DNA from: a virus
Strand: one strand, 5' to 3'
Virus record (IMG/VR): IMGVR_UViG_3300025410_000589
Span: 1 to 62,797 of that record
Length of the DNA stretch: 62,797 bases
Below are positions 1 to 8,584 of the stretch, piece by piece. A program made the translations under genes and the position numbers. The stretch's first letter is position 1. Each line of letters opens with the position of its first letter. A model generated the notes under the pieces. The model saw only the letters and a program-made list of their open reading frames with translations, did no database searches and was not told the DNA's origin.

Positions 1-142
1 CTAAAATAATAATTTTTGATTTGTCTTTTGGAACACTTATATTATGTTTTTTATAAGCTCTATCGTTTTTACCTTTACCGATATAATAAGGTAAACCAGT
101 TTTTTTGTTTATATATGCGTATATGTAAAATTTATCATTCAT
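1..142 (-). CDS. GIY-YIG homing endonuclease, N-terminal fragment
   Basis: This minus-strand reading frame starts with ATG at 142 and runs off the left edge after 47 codons. The N-terminus carries the GIY-YIG nuclease signature: a first strand YIYAYI, then the YYIGKGKNDRAY segment at residues 19-30. That is the nuclease core of the free-standing homing endonucleases common in T4-like phages, which cut DNA to spread their own gene. The catalytic Arg and Glu helices expected downstream are not in the window. A minus-strand TATAAATA sits at 204-211 and could drive it. A C-terminal part of the same kind of gene enters from the right edge at 62797, also on the minus strand. Confidence 0.8.
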   Translation of the reverse strand, partial: MNDKFYIYAYINKKTGLPYYIGKGKNDRAYKKHNISVPKDKSKIIIL

Positions 143-203
143 AGCTGATGTCCTTTCCGACGTTAGAGTAGTTGGGACCGCCATCCGCGAACTACAATAT
201 ATG

Positions 204-211
204 TATTTATA
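204..211 (-). promoter_or_regulatory. Possible T4-type late promoter for the left-edge endonuclease
   Basis: On the minus strand the bases read TATAAATA, the exact T4 late promoter -10 box. It lies 62 bases before the endonuclease ATG. The motif alone is short and AT-rich, so chance occurrence is possible. Confidence 0.3.
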
Positions 212-238
212 TTAAAGAAAATCACAAAGGAGTAAGTT

Positions 239-412
239 ATGCTTTTAAGTCTGTTCGGAGCTTTTTCAAGATGGCTCAAGAAGGAAATGGAATACCGTAG
301 AACAGTTCACGATTTAAGTCTATTGTCTAATCGTGATCTTGCTGATCTCGGTATCAACCGTTGCGATATTGAATTTATCGCCCGTGGTGCATCCGATAAG
401 AAGTTTGCCTAA
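239..412 (+). CDS. DUF1127 (YjiS-like) small basic protein
   Basis: This 57-residue protein starts at 239 behind AAGGAG (226-231). Its C-terminal half reads LSNRDLADLGINRCDIEF, the hallmark of DUF1127: a Leu, then DLADLG, Arg and a final Ile. DUF1127 proteins are short and basic and are abundant in Alphaproteobacteria, where members have been tied to phosphate and carbon metabolism and to RNA handling. In a phage this is a likely host-derived regulator gene and a good pointer to an alphaproteobacterial host. It stands alone between the endonuclease fragment and the endolysin and is followed by a G/C hairpin. Its role in infection is unknown. Confidence 0.85.
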   Translation: MLLSLFGAFSRWLKKEMEYRRTVHDLSLLSNRDLADLGINRCDIEFIARGASDKKFA

Positions 413-421
413 TCATAAATA

Positions 422-442
422 GGGGGGACACTGGTTCCCCCC
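422..442 (+). terminator. G/C hairpin between DUF1127 gene and endolysin
   Basis: Seven G/A bases (422-428) pair with TCCCCCC (436-442) around a 7-base loop, followed by a weak T-rich stretch (TCATTTTA). It follows the DUF1127 stop by ten bases, so it probably ends that transcript, but the T-tract is imperfect. It also sits just before the endolysin ribosome-binding site and could influence its translation. Confidence 0.55.
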
Positions 443-461
443 TCATTTTATGGAGACTGAT

Positions 462-1073
462 ATGATTACTAAAGAACAACTTCAAAAATTCTTTGAAGAT
501 ACAGACGAAGAAATTATTGATTCTTTCGTTGATCCTCTTAACAAAACATTCGAACATTTTGAAATTAATACTCCAGAACGTATCTCTATGTTCTTGGCGC
601 AGGTTGGTGTTGAATCAGCTGGCCTGACTGCAACAAAAGAAAACTTAAACTACAAACCAGCAACCCTAGCTAAACTCTGGCCATCGCATTTCCGTGACGT
701 TGATGTAAATGATTACGCCCACAATCCAGAAAAGATTGCTAATCGTGTATATGCTGATAGAATGGGGAATGGTGATGAAGATTCAGGAGATGGCTACAAG
801 TACCGTGGTCGTGGTCTTATTCAGCTTACTGGCCATGATAACTACAAGCATTTTGCTGACAGCATGGGGATGGGTATTGATGAAGCTGTTTCTTACCTAG
901 AAGGCCCAGAAGGTGCTGCGATGTCAGCTGGCTGGTTCTGGGATAATCATAAATTAAATCATCTCGCCGATGTTGATAATGTTAAAGACGTAACCCACAA
1001 GATCAATGGTGGGTACAATGGTCTTGAAGAGCGTGAGTCTCTATACAAAGAAGCAAGAGAGATATTCGCATAA
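462..1073 (+). CDS. Endolysin, glycoside hydrolase family 19 (chitinase-like lysozyme)
   Basis: This 203-residue protein degrades peptidoglycan at the end of infection. Family GH19 features are visible: an early Glu in the helix MFLAQVGVESAG, the segment NYKPATLAKLWP, the block RVYADRMGNGDEDSGDG, and the strongly conserved YRGRGLIQLTGHDNY stretch. No signal peptide is seen, so it would need a holin or other export route. I place the start at 462, not the upstream in-frame ATG at 450, because GGAG (452-455) lies six bases before it. The promoter may be the CATAAATA at 414-421, one base off the T4 late box. Confidence 0.9.
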   Translation: MITKEQLQKFFEDTDEEIIDSFVDPLNKTFEHFEINTPERISMFLAQVGVESAGLTATKENLNYKPATLAKLWPSHFRDVDVNDYAHNPEKIANRVYADRMGNGDEDSGDGYKYRGRGLIQLTGHDNYKHFADSMGMGIDEAVSYLEGPEGAAMSAGWFWDNHKLNHLADVDNVKDVTHKINGGYNGLEERESLYKEAREIFA

Positions 1074-1081
1074 TATTTTAC

Positions 1082-1110
1082 TTTACTTTTTATTCGCCAC
1101 GAGGTATAAT
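1082..1110 (+). promoter_or_regulatory. Sigma70-like promoter of DNA polymerase gene
   Basis: TTTACT (1082-1087), 17 bases, then TATAAT (1105-1110), 43 bases before the polymerase ATG. The same architecture recurs through the window. Confidence 0.75.
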
Positions 1111-1131
1111 GGAATATATTATCTCGTGGCG
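1095..1131 (+). promoter_or_regulatory. Inverted repeat flanking the -10 box (possible operator)
   Basis: CGCCACGAG at 1095-1103 is matched by its perfect reverse complement CTCGTGGCG at 1123-1131, 19 bases apart, bracketing the -10 box and the expected start of transcription. The left arm lies upstream of the start, so this is a DNA-level palindrome rather than an mRNA hairpin for transcripts from this promoter. Confidence 0.6.
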
Positions 1132-1152
1132 TATTCATGTTTTGGAGTGTAT

Positions 1153-3639
1153 ATGAAATTCTATACTGATGTTTTTACTAGAGGCAATAAAGTTTATCTT
1201 CGTGGCTACGAGAATGGCAAGGCTGTAAAGAAGGTTGAGGAATATTCACCATATCTTTTTTTAAAAGCAGATAGAGGAACACATAAGACCCTAGATGGTT
1301 CGCCTGTAAAGAAGATTAACTTTCATAACATAAGCGAAGCTCGCGAATTCTATAAACAATATGAAGAGATAGATAACGCCGATGTCTATGGTTATAATAA
1401 CTGGGCGTACATGTATATCTATGATAACTATAAGGGCGATATCGATTATGATCCTAATCTAGTCAAGGTCGTCACGATAGATATTGAGTGTAAGTCTGAT
1501 AATGGTTTTCCCGATATTGAACTGGCTGATCAGCCATTGACTGCTATCACAATCCGCAAGAAGGGTTATAATCTAGTATTCGGCCTAGAGTATTACAAGA
1601 ACGAAGATCCTTATACAAAATACTTCATGTGTAAGGATGAAGTCGATATGATCAATAAGTTTCTATTGGTCTGGGGTTCCGATGAATGGTGTCCTGATAT
1701 TGTTACAGGCTGGAACATTGAGTTCTTTGATATTCCCTATCTCGTCAATCGTATACGCACTCTTGGTTTTGATATTAAACGTATGTCCCCATGGGGTATG
1801 GTTGACGAGAAGGTGATAGAATTCCGTAACAAAGAGAACAAGAGCTATTCACTGGCTGGTATTGCCGTCATGGATTATTATCAGCTGTATCGCAAGTTCT
1901 CGTTCGGTAACCAAGAATCATATAAGCTGGATTACATCGCACAGGTCGAGCTTGGTGAGAAGAAGGTTGACTACCGCGATCAGGGATACAAAGACCTGAC
2001 GGACCTCTACAATAAGAACCACCAGCTATTCATTGACTATAATATCAAGGATACCGTCCTAGTCGAAAAGCTAGATGATAAGATGAAGTTTATCGAGCAG
2101 GTCATGGCCATGGCTTATGATGCTAAAATTAACTTCTCGGATACTATGACGACAGTCCGCATGTGGGATACTATCATTCATAACTATCTTATGGATCAGA
2201 ATATTGTAATCCCACCATTCAAGAGGCAGAAAGATTACAACTCTCTTGTCGGTGGGTTCGTCAAAGAACCAAAGATTGGTCTTAGTAACTGGATAGTATC
2301 GTTTGACTTGAATAGTCTGTATCCGCATCTAATCATGCAGTATAATATCAGTCCTGAGACTTTTGTTGCCAAGATTGATAATTTTCCATCTATTGATGCT
2401 CTCCTAAAGAGCAATTCAAGTTTCGGTGAATATGGTGATGATGTAGCTTATGCAGCGAATGGATGCACTTATCGCAGGGACAAGCAAGGGTTCTTGCCTG
2501 CACTAATGGAGAAGATGTATAATGATCGTGTGGTTTACAAGAAAAAGATGCTCGAAGCCAAAAAGCAATACGAAGCGTCAAAGAACCCAGACGACGAAAA
2601 ACTTATCGCTCGTTACCACAATATGCAGCTTGCGAAAAAGATCCAGCTCAACTCCGCTTATGGTGCATTGGGGAACCAATACTTCCGATGGTTTAACTTT
2701 AACCATGCTGAGGCAATCACCACGTCAGGCCAACTCTCGATTCGTTGGATCGAAGGAAAGGTCAATAACTTTCTCAATCGACTACTCAAAACATCCGATC
2801 ATCGGGATTATGTGATCGCAGCTGATACCGATTCGATCTATGTTACTCTTGATGAGTTGGTAGAAAAAGTATGTAAAGATAAGACTGATCAGGAAATCGT
2901 ATCAATCCTTGATCAGTTTATTGAGGCAAAGATCCAACCTTATCTTGATAAATGTTATCAGGAACTGGCCGATATGATGAATGCATATCAGCAAAAGATG
3001 CAGATGAAGCGGGAGACCATCGCGAATAAGGGTATCTGGCGTGGTAAGAAGATGTATATCCTCAATGCCTGGAACGTTGAGGGCGTACAGTATGATAAGC
3101 CAAAGCTGAAGATCCAGGGTATTGAAGCTGTTCGTTCGTCAACTCCTCATGCCTGTCGTGAAAATATTAAGAAGGCTCTTGATATCATCATGAATAGCAA
3201 CAGGGAAAATCTTAAGAAGTTCGTCGAAGAATTCCGGAAAGAGTTTCTTGAGTTGCCGTTTGAAGATGTGGCTTTCCCGAGAGGTGTTAAGAACATGGAT
3301 AAGTATAAGGATTCGGCCAGAATCTATAAATCGGCCACTCCTATTCATGTCAAGGGCGCATTGCTGTTTAATGATCTAATCAAGAAGCATAAATTAAAAC
3401 ATATCATGCCAATTACCGATGGGGATAAGATTCGGTTTGCTTATCTTAAGGTTCCCAATCCTATTCATGATACTGTTATTGCTGTTCCTGAAGAACTCCC
3501 AGAGGAATTTAATCTAGATAAGTATGTCGACAGGCAACTGCAATTCGAAAAGAGTTTCCTTGATCCTTTGAAGTCTATAACTGAAGTCATAGGATGGGAG
3601 ATTGAAGAGAAAGCAACTCTAGATGACTTCTTCAATTAA
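1153..3639 (+). CDS. 43: Family B DNA polymerase (T4 gp43 type)
   Basis: This 828-residue replicative polymerase has the 3'-5' exonuclease motifs in order: DIE (110-112), NIEFFDIPY (188-196) and YNIKD (296-300). The polymerase motifs follow: A, DLNSLYP (385-391); B, KKIQLNSAYG (495-504); C, DTDS (558-561). Length is close to T4 gp43 (898 residues) and no intein or frame break is seen. I chose the ATG at 1153 after GGAG (1144-1147); the open frame extends upstream into the endolysin gene but that part has no conserved character. It has its own promoter and heads the replication operon. Confidence 0.97.
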   Translation: MKFYTDVFTRGNKVYLRGYENGKAVKKVEEYSPYLFLKADRGTHKTLDGSPVKKINFHNISEAREFYKQYEEIDNADVYGYNNWAYMYIYDNYKGDIDYDPNLVKVVTIDIECKSDNGFPDIELADQPLTAITIRKKGYNLVFGLEYYKNEDPYTKYFMCKDEVDMINKFLLVWGSDEWCPDIVTGWNIEFFDIPYLVNRIRTLGFDIKRMSPWGMVDEKVIEFRNKENKSYSLAGIAVMDYYQLYRKFSFGNQESYKLDYIAQVELGEKKVDYRDQGYKDLTDLYNKNHQLFIDYNIKDTVLVEKLDDKMKFIEQVMAMAYDAKINFSDTMTTVRMWDTIIHNYLMDQNIVIPPFKRQKDYNSLVGGFVKEPKIGLSNWIVSFDLNSLYPHLIMQYNISPETFVAKIDNFPSIDALLKSNSSFGEYGDDVAYAANGCTYRRDKQGFLPALMEKMYNDRVVYKKKMLEAKKQYEASKNPDDEKLIARYHNMQLAKKIQLNSAYGALGNQYFRWFNFNHAEAITTSGQLSIRWIEGKVNNFLNRLLKTSDHRDYVIAADTDSIYVTLDELVEKVCKDKTDQEIVSILDQFIEAKIQPYLDKCYQELADMMNAYQQKMQMKRETIANKGIWRGKKMYILNAWNVEGVQYDKPKLKIQGIEAVRSSTPHACRENIKKALDIIMNSNRENLKKFVEEFRKEFLELPFEDVAFPRGVKNMDKYKDSARIYKSATPIHVKGALLFNDLIKKHKLKHIMPITDGDKIRFAYLKVPNPIHDTVIAVPEELPEEFNLDKYVDRQLQFEKSFLDPLKSITEVIGWEIEEKATLDDFFN

Positions 3640-3700
3640 ATGTTTATGCGGTTTAAATATCAGATGCACTCCAATTTGTCCAAACTATGAGGAAAATAAG

Positions 3701-3991
3701 ATGAAAGTAGATGTAAATACGTCAGACGATTTCGGCTTCAGTCTAGTATCCGAACAAGAGCTTCGTAAACATGAGGAGCTCCTTAAGAAAAAGGTTGAAG
3801 AACAATCTAAGGTCGTTGTTAAGACACAACAGGATCTAACGGATAAACTCCATGGCCTACGCGATATGATCATGCCACTGTTGGTTAACCTTTCGCGAGA
3901 CGCAGAAAAAGATTATATCCTCTGGCCGGATCGTGCCGAAAAGATGAAAGCATTCATTCAGAAAGTAAATGATTACGTAGACAGCGAATGA
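3701..3991 (+). CDS. Small conserved phage protein in replication operon
   Basis: This 96-residue protein starts at 3701 with GAGGAAAATAAG before it. It opens with an acidic DDFGF segment, then a charged, probably coiled-coil helix (residues about 20-50), then a short C-terminal helical part ending DYVDSE. No catalytic motif is recognised. It sits between the polymerase and a membrane protein and overlaps the latter by four bases, so the genes are likely translationally coupled. An upstream in-frame ATG at 3623 would add a cysteine-rich extension overlapping the polymerase end; I consider that less likely. Confidence 0.7.
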   Translation: MKVDVNTSDDFGFSLVSEQELRKHEELLKKKVEEQSKVVVKTQQDLTDKLHGLRDMIMPLLVNLSRDAEKDYILWPDRAEKMKAFIQKVNDYVDSE

Positions 3992-4935
3992 TAAATTTCT
4001 TAGCACTTCTGGTTGCGCTAGTAGTATCAGGCGTATCAGCTTATTTCAGTATCATAGGACTTACAACATTATTTGCTGCTGCGTTTATACCAGTAGTAGT
4101 AATGGGCGGAGCTCTGGAAGTAGGTAAGCTGGTTACAGTCTCATGGCTACATCGCAACTGGCATACCTGCCCATGGTTATTGAAGTCGTATCTGTCAGTA
4201 GCCGTGGTGGTTCTTATGTTTATCACGAGCATGGGCACATTTGGGTTTCTATCAAGAGCACATATAGAACAACAGCTTAACATAACAACAGGCGATGCCG
4301 ATAAGCTGGCAATCATTGAGTCCCAGATTCAAAATAAAAATAGTATTATAGCAGATTATGATAAACAACTTCAACAGATAGACGATGCGTTGTCTAAGAT
4401 TACGGAGAAGGGTCGTGGTGAATCGTCATTACAGGCAGCCGACAAGCAGAGGAAGACGAGGAATGAGCTTGTGGCGAAGAAGAACGCTGAACTCGGATCG
4501 GTCTCTAAACTTAAAGAAGAAGTCGTTGGGCTTCGTTCAACCATTAGAAAAACTGAAGCAGAAGTCGGCCCTCTCAAATACATTGCCGAAGCGATCTATG
4601 GCGGGCAGGATACCTCTGTCGTGGATCTTGATCGAGCAGTTAGGATGGTTATTATTCTTCTGGTTGTTGTATTCGACCCTCTTGCCGTTGTTTTACTTAT
4701 TGCAGCTAACCATGGAATGAGTAAAACAAATAACTTGACTAATATAAACAATACAAGTATACTTACAATAGATGAAAATATATTCGGAGAAACACATGTC
4801 ATTAAAAGATCGCCTGATAAAGAACTCAACAATCGACTTCACCTCTACCCTAGAGGACAGCAAGATTTACACAAAGAAGGATATGATTCCGACGACAGTC
4901 CCTATGATCAACGTAGCACTGAGCGGATCAATTGA
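3988..4935 (+). CDS. Membrane protein with central coiled coil
   Basis: This 315-residue protein has two hydrophobic segments near the N-terminus (about 3-38), another at about 65-88, a long Lys/Glu/Gln-rich coiled coil (about 100-195), and a strong hydrophobic segment at about 220-243. Function is not recognised; proteins of this shape are often found beside uvsX in T4-like phages. The last 46 codons overlap the uvsX start in another frame by 140 bases, and that tail looks like an out-of-frame reading of uvsX, so an ancestral stop may have been lost. Confidence 0.75.
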   Translation: MINFLALLVALVVSGVSAYFSIIGLTTLFAAAFIPVVVMGGALEVGKLVTVSWLHRNWHTCPWLLKSYLSVAVVVLMFITSMGTFGFLSRAHIEQQLNITTGDADKLAIIESQIQNKNSIIADYDKQLQQIDDALSKITEKGRGESSLQAADKQRKTRNELVAKKNAELGSVSKLKEEVVGLRSTIRKTEAEVGPLKYIAEAIYGGQDTSVVDLDRAVRMVIILLVVVFDPLAVVLLIAANHGMSKTNNLTNINNTSILTIDENIFGETHVIKRSPDKELNNRLHLYPRGQQDLHKEGYDSDDSPYDQRSTERIN

Positions 4936-5833
4936 TGGCGGTATTACTCCAGGACTGACCATGCTTGCTGGGCCGAGTAAGCATTTTAAGACAGGGTTTG
5001 CTCTTCTGCTTGCTTCGGCTTATATTAAGAAGTATGAAGATGCTGTAATCTTGTTTTATGATTCGGAGTTTGGTACTCCTCAATCTTATTTTGATACCTT
5101 CAAGATTCCGCTTGGTTCGGTAGTCCATACGCCGATCACTGATATCGAAGAGCTGAAGTTTGACATCATGGCTCAGATGAAAGAGATCAAGCGTGAAGAT
5201 AAAGTGTTTATTGTTATTGACTCTATCGGCAATCTGGCTTCAAAGAAAGAAGTTGAAGATGCGCTTGATCAGAAATCAGTCGCGGATATGTCTCGTGCGA
5301 AACAGTTGAAGTCGCTGTTCCGCATGATCACTCCTCATCTGACTCTCAAAGATATTCCTTTGGTAGTGATCAATCATACTTACAAAGAGATTGGTTTATA
5401 CCCGAAGGATATTGTCGGTGGTGGTACTGGTTCATATTATGGCTCTGACAATATCTGGATTCTTGGTCGCCAGCAAGATAAGGATGGTGGTGAGATCGCT
5501 GGTTATCATTTTGTTATCAATGTAGAAAAGAGTCGTTATGTTAAAGAAAAATCAAAGATTCCTATTACTGTCTCCTTTGAAGGCGGGATTAATCGTTGGT
5601 CTGGGTTATTTGATGTTGCTATTGATGGTGGTTATATTACAAAGCCCAAGGTAGGCTGGTATAAGATTGTTCATCTTGGCGAAGACTCTAAGCTCTATCG
5701 CGCTGGTGAGATCGTAAATAATAAAGATGTCTGGTATGATATTTTCCAGAATACAGACTTCTCGACCTTCATTGAGAATAAGTATAAGATGGCGATGGGC
5801 GCTATTCTCGAAGAGGAAACAGATGACGAATGA
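4796..5833 (+). CDS. uvsX: UvsX RecA-like recombinase
   Basis: This 345-residue recombinase forms filaments on single-stranded DNA and drives strand exchange for recombination-dependent replication and repair. The Walker A segment reads GPSKHFKTG (59-67), the UvsX variant of the P-loop, and a Walker B strand VFIVIDSIGN follows. It is somewhat shorter than T4 UvsX (391 residues). The start at 4796 is preceded by CGGAGAAACAC. It lies within the end of the preceding membrane protein gene and overlaps the next gene by eleven bases. Confidence 0.95.
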   Translation: MSLKDRLIKNSTIDFTSTLEDSKIYTKKDMIPTTVPMINVALSGSIDGGITPGLTMLAGPSKHFKTGFALLLASAYIKKYEDAVILFYDSEFGTPQSYFDTFKIPLGSVVHTPITDIEELKFDIMAQMKEIKREDKVFIVIDSIGNLASKKEVEDALDQKSVADMSRAKQLKSLFRMITPHLTLKDIPLVVINHTYKEIGLYPKDIVGGGTGSYYGSDNIWILGRQQDKDGGEIAGYHFVINVEKSRYVKEKSKIPITVSFEGGINRWSGLFDVAIDGGYITKPKVGWYKIVHLGEDSKLYRAGEIVNNKDVWYDIFQNTDFSTFIENKYKMAMGAILEEETDDE

Positions 5834-6035
5834 TTTGTTTGTTACTAAACTATCAGAATTGATAGAAGGACTTTCTAATTCAGAGCCACACTTTTATACA
5901 GTGGCTCTGTTAAAAGAATGTAGAGAGAGAATTGATACCGTGAAAGATTTAGAAGTTGAACTGGCATATTATAGATCACTGTGCGATGGCTACGAACTCG
6001 TATTAAGAGGATTAGGAAAAGGAATTATCGAATGA
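5823..6035 (+). CDS. Hypothetical 70-residue protein
   Basis: Starts at 5823 inside the end of uvsX, with GAGGAAACAG as ribosome-binding site. The product is helical and acidic (SELIEGLSNSEPHF, then a second helix around ELAYYRSLCDGYELVLRGL). No family recognised. Position in the uvsX-helicase operon suggests a replication accessory role but nothing in the sequence shows it. Confidence 0.7.
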   Translation: MTNDLFVTKLSELIEGLSNSEPHFYTVALLKECRERIDTVKDLEVELAYYRSLCDGYELVLRGLGKGIIE

Positions 6036-6115
6036 ACAAATCAGATGTAATATATGGTTTATTGTTAGCATTAGCCATGGTTCTAGCTTTGGTGTTTATT
6101 AAAGATGTATTCTAA
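6032..6115 (+). CDS. Single-span membrane micropeptide (27 residues)
   Basis: ATG overlaps the previous stop (GAATGA). The product is a short polar start followed by one hydrophobic helix (IYGLLLALAMVLALVF) and a charged end, IKDVF. The four-base overlap and membrane-helix character support a real gene despite its size. Function unknown. Confidence 0.6.
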   Translation: MNKSDVIYGLLLALAMVLALVFIKDVF

Positions 6116-6160
6116 ACAACCAAGCTCTTGTAAATATGATTATCCGATTGAGGAGAGTGA

Positions 6161-7582
6161 ATGTCTATTGAAAAGATTATTTTTGCAAATCTTATTAAGA
6201 ATGAAGAATATACTCGCAAAGTTATACCGTTCCTGAAGCCTGACTATTTCTCAGACTTTAAAGATCGTACATTATTTCAATTAATTGATAGTTATGTTGG
6301 TGAATATAACACTCTTCCTTCTACTGAAGAGTTGCTTGTAAATTTGACAAATAAGGATGGGTTGAGTGATGAAGCATTTAAGAGTATCGGCAACACGATT
6401 ACTAATCTCGGTGAAGCCGAAGGGGCGAAGATCGAATGGCTCGTCGACCAGACTGAAAAGTTCTGCCAAGAAAAAGCAGTATACAATGCCATCATGTCCT
6501 CCATTCAAATTATCGACGATAAAACAGGCAAGACCGCGAAAGGGTCAATACCGCAGATTCTCTCAGATGCCTTGGCAGTATCGTTCGACACTCACATTGG
6601 TCATGACTTTATCGAAGATTCTGAATCAAGGTTTGAATTTTACCATAAAAAAGAAGTACGTATACCCTTTAGCCTTGATTACTTTAATAAGATCACCAAA
6701 GGCGGACTCCCAAGAAAAACTCTGAACATCGCACTGGCTGGCACTGGTGTGGGTAAATCACTATTCATGTGTCATTGTGCAGCGGCAAATATGGTTCAGG
6801 GTCAGAATGTATTATACATAACTATGGAGATGGCTGAAGAGCGAATTGCGGAACGCATTGACGCTAACCTGCTTGATACGCCACTAGACGAGCTTGAGCT
6901 TATTCCTAAAGATTCTTATGATAAGAAGTTTCAAAAGATCAAGAGCAAGATCAAGGGTAAGCTGATCGTAAAGGAATATCCTACAGCCTGTGCTGGTTCG
7001 GCTAATTTCCGCCACCTGCTGAATGAATTGAAAATTAAAAAGGATTTTGTCCCAGATATTATCTATATTGACTATTTGAATATCTGTATGTCGTCGAGGA
7101 TAAAGCATGGAGCCAACGTCAATTCTTATACCTATATCAAAGCAATTGCAGAAGAAATACGAGGGCTCGCAGTGGAGTTCGATGTACCTATCGTCTCTGC
7201 GACTCAAACAACTAGAAGTGGATATTCGAACAGCGACGTGGGACTGGAAGATACATCAGAGTCATTCGGACTCCCAGCCACAGCTGATTTTATGTTTGCA
7301 CTCATCTCAACCGACCAGCTACGTACGCTCAATCAAATCATGGTTAAGCAGCTCAAGAATCGCTATTCTGACCTTGGGAATACTGAGCGGTTCGTCGTTG
7401 GTATTGATCGTGCAAAAATGCGTCTCTATGATTGCGAGCAGTCAGCTAATGATGATGTTTTAAATGGTCCGAACAGAAAAACAAATGATTCTGTATTTGA
7501 CAATAGCTCATTTGGTGATCAGGATAACTTCAGAAACAATGTTACTAAGTTTGATAGAGAAAAGTTTAAAGATTTCAAGTGA
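6161..7582 (+). CDS. 41: Replicative DNA helicase (T4 gp41, DnaB-like)
   Basis: This 473-residue hexameric helicase unwinds DNA ahead of the fork. The RecA-type core starts around residue 165 and shows Walker A GTGVGKS (194-200) and a Walker B strand IIYIDYLNI (300-308). The N-terminal helical domain (1-150) is typical of the DnaB/gp41 group. Length matches T4 gp41 (475 residues). GAGGAGAGTGA precedes the ATG. The acidic, Asn-rich tail after about 430 is probably a flexible partner-binding end. Confidence 0.95.
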   Translation: MSIEKIIFANLIKNEEYTRKVIPFLKPDYFSDFKDRTLFQLIDSYVGEYNTLPSTEELLVNLTNKDGLSDEAFKSIGNTITNLGEAEGAKIEWLVDQTEKFCQEKAVYNAIMSSIQIIDDKTGKTAKGSIPQILSDALAVSFDTHIGHDFIEDSESRFEFYHKKEVRIPFSLDYFNKITKGGLPRKTLNIALAGTGVGKSLFMCHCAAANMVQGQNVLYITMEMAEERIAERIDANLLDTPLDELELIPKDSYDKKFQKIKSKIKGKLIVKEYPTACAGSANFRHLLNELKIKKDFVPDIIYIDYLNICMSSRIKHGANVNSYTYIKAIAEEIRGLAVEFDVPIVSATQTTRSGYSNSDVGLEDTSESFGLPATADFMFALISTDQLRTLNQIMVKQLKNRYSDLGNTERFVVGIDRAKMRLYDCEQSANDDVLNGPNRKTNDSVFDNSSFGDQDNFRNNVTKFDREKFKDFK

Positions 7583-7614
7583 TAAATAATTGATCAATCA
7601 CCAAGGAAAAGAAC

Positions 7615-7989
7615 ATGCTTTACAACAGAAATGATTTAGATTTTCAACAGGGCGCAACATTTCAATTGAGATTAAATGTGCAGAATGCCAATAACTGGCC
7701 AGTTGATCTTACTACATATTCTGCTGTAATGCAGATTAGACCTTCATATGATAGTAATACAGTATTAGAATCTATGTCAACTTCTAATGGCGAGATCGTA
7801 GTCTCTAATACTTACTTCTATGTTTTGACTCTACCAGCTAGCAGAACAGCTAACGTATCTACAAAGAATGCTATTGGTTATCCTCCAAAGGTAACATATG
7901 TTTATGATATGTCATTAACAAGCAATACAGGTATCACTACTAAGATAATGTATGGTCAGGTTAATTTCTATTCTCAGGTTACTAGATGA
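7615..7989 (+). CDS. Predicted virion protein (baseplate or fibre connector-like)
   Basis: This 124-residue, beta-rich, Thr/Asn/Ser-rich protein begins with the pattern LDFQQGATFQLRLNVQN, which recalls N-terminal domains of phage baseplate and receptor-binding proteins such as BppU. No enzyme motif. It is preceded by GATAAATA (7581-7588), one base off the T4 late box, fitting late expression. The identification rests on general character and is tentative. Confidence 0.55.
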   Translation: MLYNRNDLDFQQGATFQLRLNVQNANNWPVDLTTYSAVMQIRPSYDSNTVLESMSTSNGEIVVSNTYFYVLTLPASRTANVSTKNAIGYPPKVTYVYDMSLTSNTGITTKIMYGQVNFYSQVTR

Positions 7990-8216
7990 TAACTCAACAG
8001 CCAATAACTGTAACGCTACCACAGATACAGACGTATTCTCTGGCGTATCCTATTATCAAGACTCTGACCTCTCAGAGACCAAAAGAAAATACATTTACAG
8101 CCATTCTACCAGACCCAACACATATCACAGTTCGTAAACTGGAACCACTCGGCGACAATACATTGTTGAATCCTCTTAGTGGTGTTGGTCAGACTTATTC
8201 CCAAATCTCACAATAA
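7986..8216 (+). CDS. Hypothetical virion-associated protein
   Basis: A 76-residue Thr/Pro/Gln-rich protein overlapping the preceding structural gene by four bases (ATGA). Strand-rich composition, no recognised motif. Coupling to the gene before suggests a small structural component. Confidence 0.55.
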   Translation: MITQQPITVTLPQIQTYSLAYPIIKTLTSQRPKENTFTAILPDPTHITVRKLEPLGDNTLLNPLSGVGQTYSQISQ

Positions 8217-8221
8217 ATTAC

Positions 8222-8250
8222 TTTACATTTTGTTCAAATCGCGGTATAAT
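8222..8250 (+). promoter_or_regulatory. Sigma70-like promoter
   Basis: TTTACA (8222-8227), 17 bases, TATAAT (8245-8250), 26 bases before the next start codon. Confidence 0.75.
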
Positions 8251-8275
8251 TGATTCTCAGTTGAAGGAGAGCAGG

Positions 8276-8584
8276 ATGATATCCGAGTTAGACCCAATTA
8301 CTCAGGCTTATGTTCTTGGTTGGTTAAGCTGTCTCTTCTCAGCTATGCCGATTGCTATGCTTTTTCTCTTGCCGCATGATGGATGGAGTAAAGGTCATTA
8401 TGATAGAACTATAAAGAAATTAGAAATACAGTTGAAAGATCACAAAAAGATTATTGAGCAGTTGATAAAGGATCAGTGGAATGAGCATGCACCTAGTTGG
8501 CCCATACCTTACAACGACCAAGTACTCGCAAAAACAAAAGAAAAGCAAATCCAAGAAACTGGCCGAGGCGACAGCCCAGCATGA
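8276..8584 (+). CDS. Small membrane protein with one N-terminal helix
   Basis: The start at 8276 follows GGAGAGCAGG. The 102-residue product has a hydrophobic segment at about 10-35 (YVLGWLSCLFSAMPIAMLFL), then a Lys/Gln-rich helix that may form a coiled coil. Function unknown. Its last 104 bases are overlapped by the next gene in another frame, so the true end of this protein's conserved part is uncertain. Confidence 0.65.
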   Translation: MISELDPITQAYVLGWLSCLFSAMPIAMLFLLPHDGWSKGHYDRTIKKLEIQLKDHKKIIEQLIKDQWNEHAPSWPIPYNDQVLAKTKEKQIQETGRGDSPA

